Assembly (NCBI RefSeq): GCF_014041935.1
Contig: NZ_CP059491.1
Span: 4,526,001 to 4,590,000, forward strand
Reading direction: 5' to 3'
Source: Gordonia jinghuaiqii
GTDB taxonomy: Bacteria > Actinomycetota > Actinomycetes > Mycobacteriales > Mycobacteriaceae
Length of the DNA stretch: 64,000 nucleotides
Shown: positions 26,366-35,600 of the stretch, piece after piece
Position numbering within the stretch: the first letter of the stretch is position 1
Layout of the letters: each line of letters starts with the position of its first letter
Translations under genes and position numbers: made by a program
Notes under the pieces: generated by a model
Database searches by the model: none
What the model was told of the DNA's origin: nothing
The model's input: only the letters and a program-made list of their open reading frames with translations

Positions 26366-27460
26366 TCAGCAGAACTCGGGGAGGACCTCCTTGGCCATGA
26401 ACTCCATGTTCTTGATGACCTCGCTGGTCGGCTGACCCACGGCGACGAGACAGGCCATGTGATCGACACCGAGCTTCTCGTAGGTCTTGAACCGCTCGAT
26501 CATCCGCTCGGGCGTGGTCAGGATGGGATCGGAGTACTTCTCGTACAGCCCCTCACGGGGGAACGACTCGCTCTCGGGACGGACCAGACCGGCCTTGATC
26601 GCACCGTCGTCCACGGCGCCGCCGGTGCGGGCGGCGAGGCGCCCTTCCTTGCTCGCGGTCGAGCCGCTCCCCTTCACGAGCGCCCTGTAGTGGTTGTACT
26701 CGTTGAGGAAGTCGTCGAAGTACTCGAGGGCCTTCTCCTCGGTCTCACCGAGCCACGTATGCCGAAGCACCATGACCTGCTGGCGCGGATGCTCGCTCAC
26801 GGCGACCGCATCGTCGTAGGCGGCCAGGAGTGTCTCGAGGTCGCCGTACGGTTCGAAGTTGCCGTGGTTGGGCGCGGTGATGAGGTTGAGCCCCTGCTCG
26901 GCGACGCGCTTGACGCCGTCCACGCTCTGCGACGCGGCCCAGATCTCCGGGTGCGGATCCGAAGCCGGTTTCGGAACGATCGTCGTCTCCGGGAAGTTGT
27001 AGAACTTGCCGTCGTAGGAGACGTCGTCCTCGGTCCACACCTTGCGGATGATCTCGAGCGATTCCTCGTACATGGCACGGGCATTGGCCATGTCGACGCC
27101 CACCCGCTCGAGCTGGTAGCTGCTGCCGCCGCGCGCCACTCCGATTCCGATTCGCCCGGGCGCCATCTGATCCAGAAAACTCATCTCGGAGGCGATGATC
27201 AACGGGTTGTAGTACGGCAGCACAACGATTCCCGGCATGATCCGCAGTCGCTTGGTGCGCTGCGCGGCAAGTGCGCTGAACATGATCGACGACGGGTTGG
27301 TCACATAGTTCTGGAAGTGGTTCTCGTTCACCGTCACGCCTTCGAAGCCGAGGTCCTCGGCCGCGTCGACGATGCTCAACATGTCGTTGAACACCTCTGA
27401 CCACGGCCGGCTCATGTCCGGGTAGAAGAACGGGGTGGTGACCCAGATCTTGAGTGACAT
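26366..27460 (-). CDS. LLM class flavin-dependent monooxygenase (luciferase-like)
   Basis: A 364-aa bacterial-luciferase-like TIM barrel. The N-terminus MSLKIWVTTPFFYPDMSRPW, then GVTVNENHFQNYVTNPS, RIMPGIVVLPYYNP, GRIGIGVARGGSSYQ and IWAASQSVDGVKRVAEQGL are typical of the FMN- or F420-dependent LLM family. The likely role is oxygenation of an organic substrate using reduced flavin from a separate reductase; the reductase relic at 20280 may have been its partner. It is the first gene of the long minus-strand operon, with two operators (e and f) in the 230-base upstream gap. Confidence 0.9.
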   Translation of the reverse strand: MSLKIWVTTPFFYPDMSRPWSEVFNDMLSIVDAAEDLGFEGVTVNENHFQNYVTNPSSIMFSALAAQRTKRLRIMPGIVVLPYYNPLIIASEMSFLDQMAPGRIGIGVARGGSSYQLERVGVDMANARAMYEESLEIIRKVWTEDDVSYDGKFYNFPETTIVPKPASDPHPEIWAASQSVDGVKRVAEQGLNLITAPNHGNFEPYGDLETLLAAYDDAVAVSEHPRQQVMVLRHTWLGETEEKALEYFDDFLNEYNHYRALVKGSGSTASKEGRLAARTGGAVDDGAIKAGLVRPESESFPREGLYEKYSDPILTTPERMIERFKTYEKLGVDHMACLVAVGQPTSEVIKNMEFMAKEVLPEFC

Positions 27461-27579
27461 CGTGGATTCTCCTCGGTACTCGGTGACGGTTGGGTGGATT
27501 TTGTGGCGATCGGTGACGCTCTTGCGTTGCCGCTGTCGGCGGTCTCCGCGTCCACAACCGGGATTGGCCCAATACGCAG

Positions 27580-27593
27580 TAGAAACGTTTCTC
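27580..27593. promoter_or_regulatory. LacI-type operator e (before LLM gene)
   Basis: TAGAAACGTTTCTC matches 13 of 14 consensus bases, 120 bases upstream of the LLM start. Confidence 0.8.
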
Positions 27594-27671
27594 TGATAGC
27601 TCGATGTTTGCCAGGTGAAATCGCTTCCGGATTACGCTTACGGTAGCGAAACCCGCGGTACGCCTCAACTC

Positions 27672-27685
27672 AAAAAACGTTTCTA
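27672..27685. promoter_or_regulatory. LacI-type operator f (before LLM gene)
   Basis: AAAAAACGTTTCTA has the full right arm and core. It lies 92 bases from box e centre to centre and just after the phosphotriesterase-like gene stop. The pair could support a repression loop. Confidence 0.7.
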
Positions 27686-27690
27686 TCCTG

Positions 27691-28758
27691 TTACGGCTGT
27701 GGCGCGCCCGCACCCCGTACGACACACGCCGAGAACAACCGCGCGGGATTGGCCGCCAAGAGGCCGGCCGCCACATCCGGCGCGACGCCGTGACGCTGCA
27801 GCCGCGGAAGAAAGAGCCGTGGCACATATCCGATCCCGTTGCCTCCATACCGGGTCCACATGGCCTTCGATGCGAGGTCATGACTCAAGAGCAGCTGGTG
27901 CGCACGGCCACCATCGACGAGGCGAGCAATGGCCGCCGCAGTTTGCTCAGGCGCGGGCGATTGCCCCTCTCCCGAGTAGTAGAAGGGCATACCGATCATG
28001 TCGAACTCAAGCCAGACTCCGGTATCCGCCACGGCCAGTTGATAATCGGGGTCGTTGCCAGACGGGTCCATGTGACACAGGACGGTGGCATCGGGGGCAA
28101 CACCCTCCTCCGCCAGAACGATGTCGAGCACCTCGAAGGCGCGACGCTGCCATCCCGGAAGGTGGATGAGCAACGGCACACCGACCTCACGCTGCACCCG
28201 ACACGCCGCACGCAGACGAACCCTCTCCGAATCGGTGAACGCAGGCGATACCCCTATCTCACCGATGATCCCGGGCCGGACCCCGGTCCCGTCGACACCG
28301 TCGACGAACTCTGCCATCAGGTCCTCGGTGAGCTCCTCGACGCCGGCCGAAAGCTTGTCCAGCTCATGGAACCCGTGTACGTACCAGCCCGATCCCATGA
28401 TCACATTGACCCCGGATTCGCGTGAGATGCGCTGGAGCGCAACCGGATCTCTCCCGATCTGACCGTTGCTGCAGTCGACGACGGTGCGACCGCCGACTGC
28501 GCTGAAGTTGGCCAGCTCGGCGACCATCGCAGCAGGATCGTCGTGGCGGGCGTTGTCGAGGCAACAGAACGGGTTCTCCGACAGCAGCCAGCCGAGCGAG
28601 GCGTCCATCGGCGTGCGGTACAGCTCACGATCCGCCGGCTCCTCGGGCTCGACGAAACGCAGTGTCCAGTCGCAGACGAGATGCTCGTGCATCAGGGTCA
28701 TACCGAGTTCTTCGACCGCCACCCCACCGAGGACTGTCATCACCTCTACGTCATTCAT
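27691..28758 (-). CDS. Phosphotriesterase-like metal hydrolase (PHP/lactonase family)
   Basis: A 355-aa amidohydrolase-superfamily TIM barrel. Metal ligands are seen in LMHEHLVCDW (HxH), the bridging Glu in IGEIGVS (in place of the carboxylated Lys of true phosphotriesterase), and LIHLPG, VLCHMDP and LLSHDLA. Relatives are lactonases or esterases acting on sugar or acyl lactones, so hydrolysis of an aldono- or other lactone would fit a sugar-oxidation regulon. No Shine-Dalgarno sequence is evident before the ATG at 28758. It is divergent from the aldo-keto reductase gene across box g. Confidence 0.88.
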   Translation of the reverse strand: MNDVEVMTVLGGVAVEELGMTLMHEHLVCDWTLRFVEPEEPADRELYRTPMDASLGWLLSENPFCCLDNARHDDPAAMVAELANFSAVGGRTVVDCSNGQIGRDPVALQRISRESGVNVIMGSGWYVHGFHELDKLSAGVEELTEDLMAEFVDGVDGTGVRPGIIGEIGVSPAFTDSERVRLRAACRVQREVGVPLLIHLPGWQRRAFEVLDIVLAEEGVAPDATVLCHMDPSGNDPDYQLAVADTGVWLEFDMIGMPFYYSGEGQSPAPEQTAAAIARLVDGGRAHQLLLSHDLASKAMWTRYGGNGIGYVPRLFLPRLQRHGVAPDVAAGLLAANPARLFSACVVRGAGAPQP

Positions 28759-28803
28759 GGCGACGACAGTAATGCTTGGCGAGCGCCGCCGCGCGTTCGA
28801 ATC

Positions 28804-28817
28804 TAGAATTGTTTCTA
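28804..28817. promoter_or_regulatory. LacI-type operator g (overlaps AKR start)
   Basis: TAGAATTGTTTCTA is palindromic apart from the core and an arm base. It contains a TAGAAT -10-like hexamer 7 bases before the aldo-keto reductase ATG, so repression would block initiation directly. It is shared with the divergent phosphotriesterase-like gene. Confidence 0.7.
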
Positions 28818-29635
28818 TGCACCCTCGGACACTCACCATCGCAGGCAGTGAGGTACCCACGATCGGCCAGGGAACCTGGCGGATGGGCGAAGACCCGCAA
28901 CGGGAGGTCGTTGCCCTCCGCGCCGGCATCGACCTCGGCCTCACCCTCCTGGACACCGCCGAGATGTACGCCGAGGGCCGTGCTGAACAGGTGGTTGCGG
29001 AAGCCACTCGCGGGCGTCGTGATGATGTCTTCATCGTGAGCAAGGTGCATCCCGACAATGCGGCCACTGTCGACACCATCAGGGCCTGTGAGAACAGCCT
29101 GAGCCGGCTCGAGACGGACCGCATCGACCTCTACCTTCTCCATTGGCGCCTTGACACGCCTCTGGAAGAAACGATTCTTGCATTCGATCAGCTCGTCTCG
29201 GACGGCAAGATCCGCGCATGGGGCGTCAGCAACTTCGACAGCGGCGATCTCGACGACCTGCCCGACGGGAACGCTCCCGCGGCCGACCAGATCCTCTACA
29301 ACCTGGTCACACGAGGCCCGGAGGCCGAACTCATGCCTCGCTGCGCCGACGAGGGCATAACGGTGATGGCCTACACGCCCGTGGACAAGGGCGCCCTGCT
29401 GGAGCATCCGATCCTGGCAGCGCTCGCCGCAGACCGTGGAGTCTCCCCCGCTCAGGTCGCCCTGGCCTGGTCCATCCGGGACGGCAACACCGTCGCGATA
29501 CCGAAAGCCCTGTCGCTCAACCACATCGAAGACAACGCGGCTGCCCTGGACTTGGACCTGACCGCAGAAGAACTCGCAGTTCTGGACGGGGCGTTCCCCG
29601 CTCCGGGGGTCGTCCCGCTCGAAACCGGCTCCTGA
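28817..29635 (+). CDS. Aldo/keto reductase
   Basis: A 272-aa NADPH-dependent AKR barrel. The catalytic tetrad is visible: DTAEMY (Asp and Tyr), VSKVHP (Lys) and LLHWR (His). WGVSNFDSGDLDDL and IPKALSLNHIEDN are the cofactor-binding landmarks. It reduces or oxidises a sugar or aldehyde-type carbonyl. The start at 28817 overlaps the operator and probably forms a leaderless transcript, because no Shine-Dalgarno sequence is seen. The cupin gene follows 68 bases later on the same strand. Confidence 0.92.
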   Translation: MHPRTLTIAGSEVPTIGQGTWRMGEDPQREVVALRAGIDLGLTLLDTAEMYAEGRAEQVVAEATRGRRDDVFIVSKVHPDNAATVDTIRACENSLSRLETDRIDLYLLHWRLDTPLEETILAFDQLVSDGKIRAWGVSNFDSGDLDDLPDGNAPAADQILYNLVTRGPEAELMPRCADEGITVMAYTPVDKGALLEHPILAALAADRGVSPAQVALAWSIRDGNTVAIPKALSLNHIEDNAAALDLDLTAEELAVLDGAFPAPGVVPLETGS

Positions 29636-29691
29636 ACAACTCCCGCACTGCCATATGCAGCCTCACCCCGTACAACTCTCACCACACAGAA

Positions 29692-29703
29692 GGAATCGAT
29701 TCC
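29692..29703. promoter_or_regulatory. Palindrome before the cupin gene
   Basis: GGAATCGATTCC directly precedes the ATG. It keeps the GAA-N-CG-N-TTC frame of the regulon consensus, so it may be a degenerate operator; it also includes the GGA of a ribosome binding site. Confidence 0.35.
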
Positions 29704-30048
29704 ATGAGCCAGCTCCTGGGAAATGTCTTCACCACGAAACTCGATCCGGAAGGCTATGTCTCCCTCGACGACGGCACTCCGGTCTCGACCGGAGCCCACT
29801 TCATCGGGGACTTCGCAGGCGGCAAAGTAGGTGTCTGGGGTGCCGAGGTCGGATTCATCGGCGGCGAGGCCGCTGACGAGATCTTCGTCATTCTGGAGGG
29901 CCGCGCCGAGGTCAGCTTCGACGAGACAGGGGAAACGTTCATCGCCGGGCCGGGCGACATCGTGCGCCTGTACGCAGGTAAACGCAACACCTGGAAGACG
30001 ATCGAACCGATCCGCAAGGTGTCGTTCTGGATCGAGCGCGAAGGCTGA
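29704..30048 (+). CDS. Cupin domain protein (DUF861-like)
   Basis: A 114-aa single cupin. VGVWGAEVGFIGGEAADEIF, then VILEGRAEVSFDETGETFIA and GPGDIVRLYAGKRNTWKTIE, match the (S)-ureidoglycine-aminohydrolase-like DUF861 group. The first cupin motif has no His pair, so metal binding is doubtful. The protein may be a sugar-binding or isomerase-type cupin. It is the last member of the LacI-box region. A 55-base gap separates it from the converging toxin gene. Confidence 0.85.
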   Translation: MSQLLGNVFTTKLDPEGYVSLDDGTPVSTGAHFIGDFAGGKVGVWGAEVGFIGGEAADEIFVILEGRAEVSFDETGETFIAGPGDIVRLYAGKRNTWKTIEPIRKVSFWIEREG

Positions 30049-30103
30049 GCACTCGGCGAAGCAAGGACTCTGCGGACCAAGGACCGGTTGCGCCGGCCTC
30101 CGC

Positions 30104-30673
30104 TCACCAACCCTCGGTGAGCGCGGTGGGCGACCACCTCGGCCAGTCCGGCGAACCTGCGGGCATGCCGTCGACGAACCTCGCGACGATGCGCGTCGTC
30201 GGACTCTCGTTGGCGTAGACGGTTGCCTGGTCGCTGCGCGTGATGGCTTCGCGGATCAGCGGCCACAGACGTTGATAGCGTTCGCGGATCTTGTGTTCGG
30301 GGACGGCGTGTCCGCCGCTGTCGACGCGGAGCCGAACACGGTGCACGGCAAGCTCTTCGGGGATCAACAGGACGTGCAGCACCACCCGGTAGCCAGCCGC
30401 GTGTGCTCGATCCAGGAGTTCCAGCTTCGAGGGATGCGAGAAGACCGTCTCGGCGATGAAGGACGTGCCGTTCCCGATGAGCGCGTCGCGGGTCGCCGCC
30501 GCCAGCCGGGCGGCGTCGTATGAATGGGCTTGCGCGGCGTCGGGCCACTTCTGTCCGGCGATCAGGTCCGCGTTCACGAAGGGCGTGTGCAGCAACGGCT
30601 GCAGATGACGTTCGACGAGCGTCGACTTTCCGGCGCCGTTGCACCCGACGACCAGGTCGAGCCGGGGACTCAC
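30104..30673 (-). CDS. Zeta-like toxin / AAA-type small-molecule kinase
   Basis: 189 aa from the GTG at 30673, sharing GTGA with the antitoxin gene. Walker A is GCNGAGKST (about residues 10-18), FVNADLIAGQKWPD holds the Asp typical of zeta toxins, and ETVFSHPSKLELLDRA follows. Zeta toxins phosphorylate UDP-N-acetylglucosamine and block cell-wall synthesis; some chromosomal relatives have other kinase roles. The order of small antitoxin-like gene first and kinase second, with coupled translation, supports a toxin-antitoxin module. Confidence 0.82.
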   Translation of the reverse strand: MSPRLDLVVGCNGAGKSTLVERHLQPLLHTPFVNADLIAGQKWPDAAQAHSYDAARLAAATRDALIGNGTSFIAETVFSHPSKLELLDRAHAAGYRVVLHVLLIPEELAVHRVRLRVDSGGHAVPEHKIRERYQRLWPLIREAITRSDQATVYANESPTTRIVARFVDGMPAGSPDWPRWSPTALTEGW

Positions 30674-31053
30674 TGTCCGAGGACGACGCTCGTCCCGTCG
30701 GGTCGGTACTCGACGAGCCGGCCGGCGTCATCGACCACCACCGACGAGAACCCCTCTGATGCACGTCGGACCACGTGGTCGTCGTCGGCGAGTCGCGCTT
30801 CGAGCTGTGCGTCGATCTCGGCGTCGTAGACGACGGTCTCCTCCGGGGTCAACGATTCTCCCGGCAGACCACCGGCCAGAGCCGCTTCGACCCGCCGACG
30901 CGACGCCGTCGTCCGCTGCGAGACGCTCCGGCCGAGGCGGGCCCAGTGCTCCAGTTGCTGCCGCGCCGATCGCTGTTCCCGCGCGCCCTCCCGGGCGGCA
31001 TCGCTCACCAGCGCTGCCGACAGCCGGGTCACCTTGTCCGTACCGGTGCTCAT
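30670..31053 (-). CDS. ParD-like antitoxin of the zeta module
   Basis: 127 aa from the ATG at 31053. TRLSAALVSDAAREGAREQR and SARQQLEHWARLGRSVS are the signature of the ParD-like antitoxin family found before zeta-type toxins. The C-terminal 50 residues (VVRRASEGFSSVVVDDAGRL) may be the toxin-neutralising or a small regulatory extension. It overlaps the toxin gene by GTGA. The palindrome at 31074-31090 is placed for autoregulation. Confidence 0.8.
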   Translation of the reverse strand: MSTGTDKVTRLSAALVSDAAREGAREQRSARQQLEHWARLGRSVSQRTTASRRRVEAALAGGLPGESLTPEETVVYDAEIDAQLEARLADDDHVVRRASEGFSSVVVDDAGRLVEYRPDGTSVVLGQ

Positions 31054-31073
31054 CCACGCCTCCCACGCCAGTG

Positions 31074-31090
31074 TGTAGCAGAGTGCTACA
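31074..31090. promoter_or_regulatory. Palindromic operator of the toxin-antitoxin operon
   Basis: TGTAGCA-GAG-TGCTACA is a perfect 7-3-7 inverted repeat centred about 30 bases upstream of the antitoxin start. Confidence 0.7.
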
Positions 31091-31199
31091 TCGGCCAGCG
31101 TACGCCGACGGTCGGCCTCGCGGCGACCGTCGGCGGGCTCCGGCTCCGCCCTGGGGACGCCCACGGGCGGAGCCGGCAGATCTCAGTCGACCTCGCGCG

Positions 31200-31748
31200 T
31201 CAGCGGGTCGAGACCGCGTCCCGCCTCGGCAGCACCCACCCGGGACGCGGGAAGTGGCAGGTGTAGCCGTTCGGGAAGTTCAGCAGGTAGTCCTGGTGCT
31301 CGGGCTCGGCCTCCCAGAACGGCCCCAGCGGCTCGATGGTCGTGACCGCCTTTCCAGGCCAGAGACCCGACGCGTCGACATCGGCGATCGTGTCCCGCGC
31401 GATGCGCTCCTGCTCGGGTGTCACCGGGAAGATCGCCGACCGGTAGCTCGATCCGATGTCGTTTCCCTGACGATCGCGCGTCGTCGGATCGTGGATCTGG
31501 AAGAAGAACGCCAGGATGTCGCGGTACGACGTCTGGGTGGGGTCGAAGACGATCTCGACGGCCTCCGCATGTCCGGGATGGTTGCGGTAGGTGGCGTGAT
31601 CGTTGCGGCCGCCGGTGTAGCCGACCCTGGTGTCCAGGACGCCGGGCTGCTTGCGGATCAGGTCCTCCATGCCCCAGAAGCAACCGCCGGCGAGGACGGC
31701 GGTCTCGGTGCCGGGGCGCCTGGTGATCTGGCCGGTGTCGATGGTCAT
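31200..31748 (-). CDS. msrA: Peptide methionine sulfoxide reductase MsrA
   Basis: 182 aa. The active-site motif GGCFWG (residues 21-26) carries the catalytic Cys, followed by [34 protein letters not shown] and [10 protein letters not shown], all standard for MsrA, which reduces the S-form of methionine sulfoxide in proteins. The C-terminus ([10 protein letters not shown]) has one possible resolving Cys. The start overlaps the msrB stop by ATGA, so the two form one oxidative-repair operon with msrB first. Confidence 0.96.
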   Translation of the reverse strand: MTIDTGQITRRPGTETAVLAGGCFWGMEDLIRKQPGVLDTRVGYTGGRNDHATYRNHPGHAEAVEIVFDPTQTSYRDILAFFFQIHDPTTRDRQGNDIGSSYRSAIFPVTPEQERIARDTIADVDASGLWPGKAVTTIEPLGPFWEAEPEHQDYLLNFPNGYTCHFPRPGWVLPRRDAVSTR

Positions 31749-32239
31749 GCGTTCTCCTCATTGGTGCCGGTGTGGGTGTCTGTGGTGTCAGGGGTGCCGG
31801 CGAACAGCTCCGCGTAGTCGCCGTAGCCCTGCGCGGCGAGTTCTCCGGCCGGGATGAACCGCAGCGCGGCCGAGTTCATGCAGTAGCGCTGCCCGCCGGC
31901 ATCGCGCGGCCCGTCGTCGAAGAGGTGTCCGAGATGACTGTCGGCTCCCGCCGATCGCACCTCGGTGCGCCGCATCCACAGGGTGCGGTCGCTCTTGGTT
32001 GCCACCGCGTCGGGCTCGATGGGCTGGGTGAAGCTCGGCCAGCCGGTGCCGCTGTCGTACTTGTCGGTCGACGAGAACAGCGGCTGTCCGGACACGACGT
32101 CGACGTAGATGCCGGGCTCGTGGTTGTCCCAGTATTCGTTGTCGAAAGCGCGCTCGGTGCCGTCGCGCTGGGTGACGCGGTACTGGGCGTCGGTGAGACG
32201 ACTCAACGACTCGGGTGTCTTGCGGTAGGTGTTGCTCAC
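31745..32239 (-). CDS. msrB: Peptide methionine sulfoxide reductase MsrB
   Basis: 164 aa. [42 protein letters not shown] and [11 protein letters not shown] (catalytic Cys) are MsrB landmarks; it reduces the R-form of methionine sulfoxide. The CxxC zinc pairs found in some MsrB are absent, which is common. The C-terminal tail after residue 140 is Thr/Asp-rich and dispensable-looking. It is co-translated with msrA. Confidence 0.96.
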   Translation of the reverse strand: MSNTYRKTPESLSRLTDAQYRVTQRDGTERAFDNEYWDNHEPGIYVDVVSGQPLFSSTDKYDSGTGWPSFTQPIEPDAVATKSDRTLWMRRTEVRSAGADSHLGHLFDDGPRDAGGQRYCMNSAALRFIPAGELAAQGYGDYAELFAGTPDTTDTHTGTNEENA

Positions 32240-32325
32240 GATGTCCTCCTGACGACACCGCTGGCTGCGGCGTCACAGGACACAACGATGCGACGTCCCG
32301 TTTTGGTCCCGCGCCCACGAATAGG

Positions 32326-32592
32326 ATGATCCGGACGCGAATCAGGAAGGGACCAGTGGAGTTCACGTGGATGGTGGCCGGCGGCGCCGTCCGCTGGTCC
32401 TACACCCTCGCACCGGACGGACAGGGCACCACGTTGACCGAGTCGTGGGCTGTGCAACCCCTCGGCTTCGAGAAATTCGCCGAGTGGTTCGGCGACGACG
32501 CCACGGCTCAGCTCGAAGCACGACGCGACGCGGCACTCGCCGGGATCCCGGCGACCCTCGAGGCGATCAAGAAGATCGTCGAGGGTCGCTGA
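32326..32592 (+). pseudogene. SRPBCC (START-fold) protein, 5'-truncated
   Basis: An 88-aa reading frame from an ATG with no good ribosome site. FTWMVAGGAVRWSYTLAPDG, TTLTESWAVQPLG and LAGIPATLEAIKKIVE are the C-terminal half of polyketide-cyclase-like SRPBCC proteins, which are usually about 150 aa. The N-terminal beta strands and helix are missing, replaced by the short promoter region of msrB. This looks like a decayed gene; a functional short protein is less likely. Confidence 0.6.
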
Positions 32593-32656
32593 GGCTGCCC
32601 GCCCGGCGGATGCCGTTCCTCGCTCCCAGGGACGGCAGCCGCCGGGCGGCTATTTT

Positions 32657-35600
32657 CTACGAGCTGATCGCCTCCGAGTCGCGGCGGCCCCACGCCGGCG
32701 AGTTCTCGATGGCGTCGATGATCCGCGGCCGCAGTTCATCGGCGCGGATCACCGCGTCCACCGAGCCGACCTCCACGGCACGACGGATGCTGTGCACCGA
32801 GTCGAACTCGGCGGCGATCTCACTGATCTTCTCCGCACGCACCGACTGACGAAGATCGGCGAGCTCGGCGTTGAGCCGGGACCGGTCCGCGCCCGAGGCC
32901 TGCGCGGTCTCGGCCTCGAGTTTGCGCACCCGCGAATCGGCACCGACTCGTTTGGCCACCTCACCGGCGAAGACCACCGCGGCTGCGGGGGCACCACCGA
33001 GGACCGACGCGAACGAGCCGTCGATCGCGAGCACGGTCATGTTCGGGTTGAGCGCCTTGGAGAACACCACGAAGGCGCCGCCGTGGTACCGCGAGATCAC
33101 GCAGAACACGATGGGCCCCTGGAAGTTGACGATGGCCCGTCCGATCTCGGCGCCGTACTCCAGCTGCAGTTTGCGCATCGACTCCGGCGACCCGTCGAAC
33201 CCGGACAGGTTGGCCAGCACCACGAGCGGACGGTTGCCGCTGGCCACGTTGATGGCCCGCGCCGCCTTCTTCGACGACTGCGGGAACAGCGTTCCCGCCG
33301 TGTAGGTGTCGGGACCGTCGGTGGGAGTGAACCCACGACGCTGCACCTCGCGTGACTCGATACCCACCAGGCACACCGGGATTCCACCCAGATGCAGGTC
33401 GCAGACCACCGCGGTCTCCGCGTCGGCCATCCCTGCCCAGCGTTCGAGGACCTGGTGGTCCTGGTCGGCGACGGCCCTGATCACCGTCCGGATGTCGAAC
33501 GGCTTCTTGCGATCCGGGTTGGTGGCCGAGGAGAAGATGTGTCCCACCGTGGTGAAGTCACTGCCCGCGAGCACGTGCGGGTAGTCGGAGATGTCGCGGT
33601 CGACGGGATCGCTCGAGTGCGCACGACGCGGGGTCTGCTCCCCCGGCACCACATAGGTGTGCTCGTAGTGCGACATCAAAAGATCCCGTGCGGCACCGAG
33701 ATTCGGCGCCCAGTATTGCGCCTGCCCGTTGGGCCCCATGACGCGGTCGTAACCGCCGATGCCGAAGTTGTCCTCCGCCGACACGCCACCGGAGAAGTCC
33801 AGCGACTGCTTACCGGTCAGCACCATCGCCGAATCGGGAGTCATCACGAGGATGCCCTTGGTGTGCATGAGCATCGTCGCCTCGGCGTTCCAGTACGGCT
33901 GAGCTCCCACGTTGATGCCGGCCACGACGATGTTGATCTCGCCGCCCGCCTGCGTGAACTCGACCACCCGCTTGAGTGCCCGCGCCACCCAGTCCATGTT
34001 CTCGGTACCGGAGTCCATCGAGATACGGGCACCCGAGGACAACGCGTACCACTCGAGCGGAACCTGCATCTGTTCGGCGAGATCGAGCGCGCCGATCACC
34101 CGGCTGCACTCCGGCTCCGACAGCGCACCAAGCGATTTCGTCGGATCACCGAGCAACACGACGCGTGTGACGCCGCGCGGGTACTTGTCGGTGGGGGTGG
34201 TGACCACACCGGCCACGATCGCGGCGGTGTTGCGGCCCTTCGGCCGGTCGACCTGCACCAGCCGCTGCTCGGCGTCGAGGTCGTACTCGACGAAGTCGCC
34301 CAGGATCGCGGCCAATTCGTAGGGGTAGACGGTGTTCCGCTTGGCGGCTCGCAGCACCTTCTGGCGGTACTCGTCGACCGGCTCGATCGGCTCGTCCGTC
34401 GGCGCACCGACCTTGACGTCGTAGCCGCCGGTTGCGTTGACCGAGAAGTGAACCGACACCTTGCTCAGCTCACCGGTGTCGCGATCACGCCGGCGCGCGA
34501 TGAGCTGAACCTCCTCGAGCCCGACTCCCTGTGTGGTGCCACGGATGTGGTCGGCGATGAGGTCGAGGATGCCGGCGTCGACGTCGATCGGCGGCCACAC
34601 GTACATGATGATCCGGTTCGCGCTCGAGAGCCGGCTGGACCCGCGCTGGGCCCGGCGGATCGAGTCGACGCACGATGCCAGCGCGGCCTCGGCGGTCGGC
34701 AGCGTCAACAGCCGACCGTCCTGCTCACGCATCGCGGTGAGGTCACGCACCTGGGCGAAGGCGATCAGGCGCTGATCGGACGGGTTCTCCCTTGCCGCAC
34801 AACGGAAGAGGTAGACCTCCTCGTCGTCCGACGACGGCAGGCGGGTGAGGTCGAACTTGCGCAACCGCTCCATCTGCATGCGCTGCGCGATGTAGGGGTG
34901 CAGTCCGCGGATCAGCCGCTCCTCGACCATGCCGGTCGCGGACGGACGGAACGTGACGTGGTGGTGCATCCGTGCATCGCCACTGCCGGCGACGGTGATG
35001 GTGACGCGATGCACCTGCGGCACAAGGGAACTGGTGGCGACGATGTCGTGCAACGTGCCGGCCAGGACGTCGAAGTCCTCGGGCTGCTGCTCCCACGCGA
35101 GGTAGATGTCGGCGTCGACCGCGGCGGTGTCGCGAGCGAGCTCGGCGAGTCCACCGATCGTCGCGGCCAGCGCGTCGAAGCCCACCGCGGCGGATGCGAT
35201 GTTGCCGGCGTCGCGCTCGGCCACGACGAATGTCGCACCGCCCGCCTCCTGGACGCGGATGTCGGACAGCCCGCGGTTGCCGTAGTACCGACGGGTCAGC
35301 ACCTCGAGCATCACCGTGTTGTCGGCGATCCCACGTTCGATGCGCTGACCGAGCAGCCGGACCAGCGGCTCGGTGCTGCGCACCATGTCGTCGATGCGCT
35401 CGTTGCGGTCGGCGGCAGCGGGATTCTCGTCGAGGTAGCGCAACTGCTTGCGCACGTTGTTGTAGACACGGGCACGGTCGCGCAGCAGCAGCGGCTGCCC
35501 GTACCAGGCGTAGATCACGCCCCGTGCGAGGTCCGCTATGACCGGGAACCGAACCTGCGTGGCGGCGACGAGCCGGTCGAGCGCGGTACCGACCGCCTCG

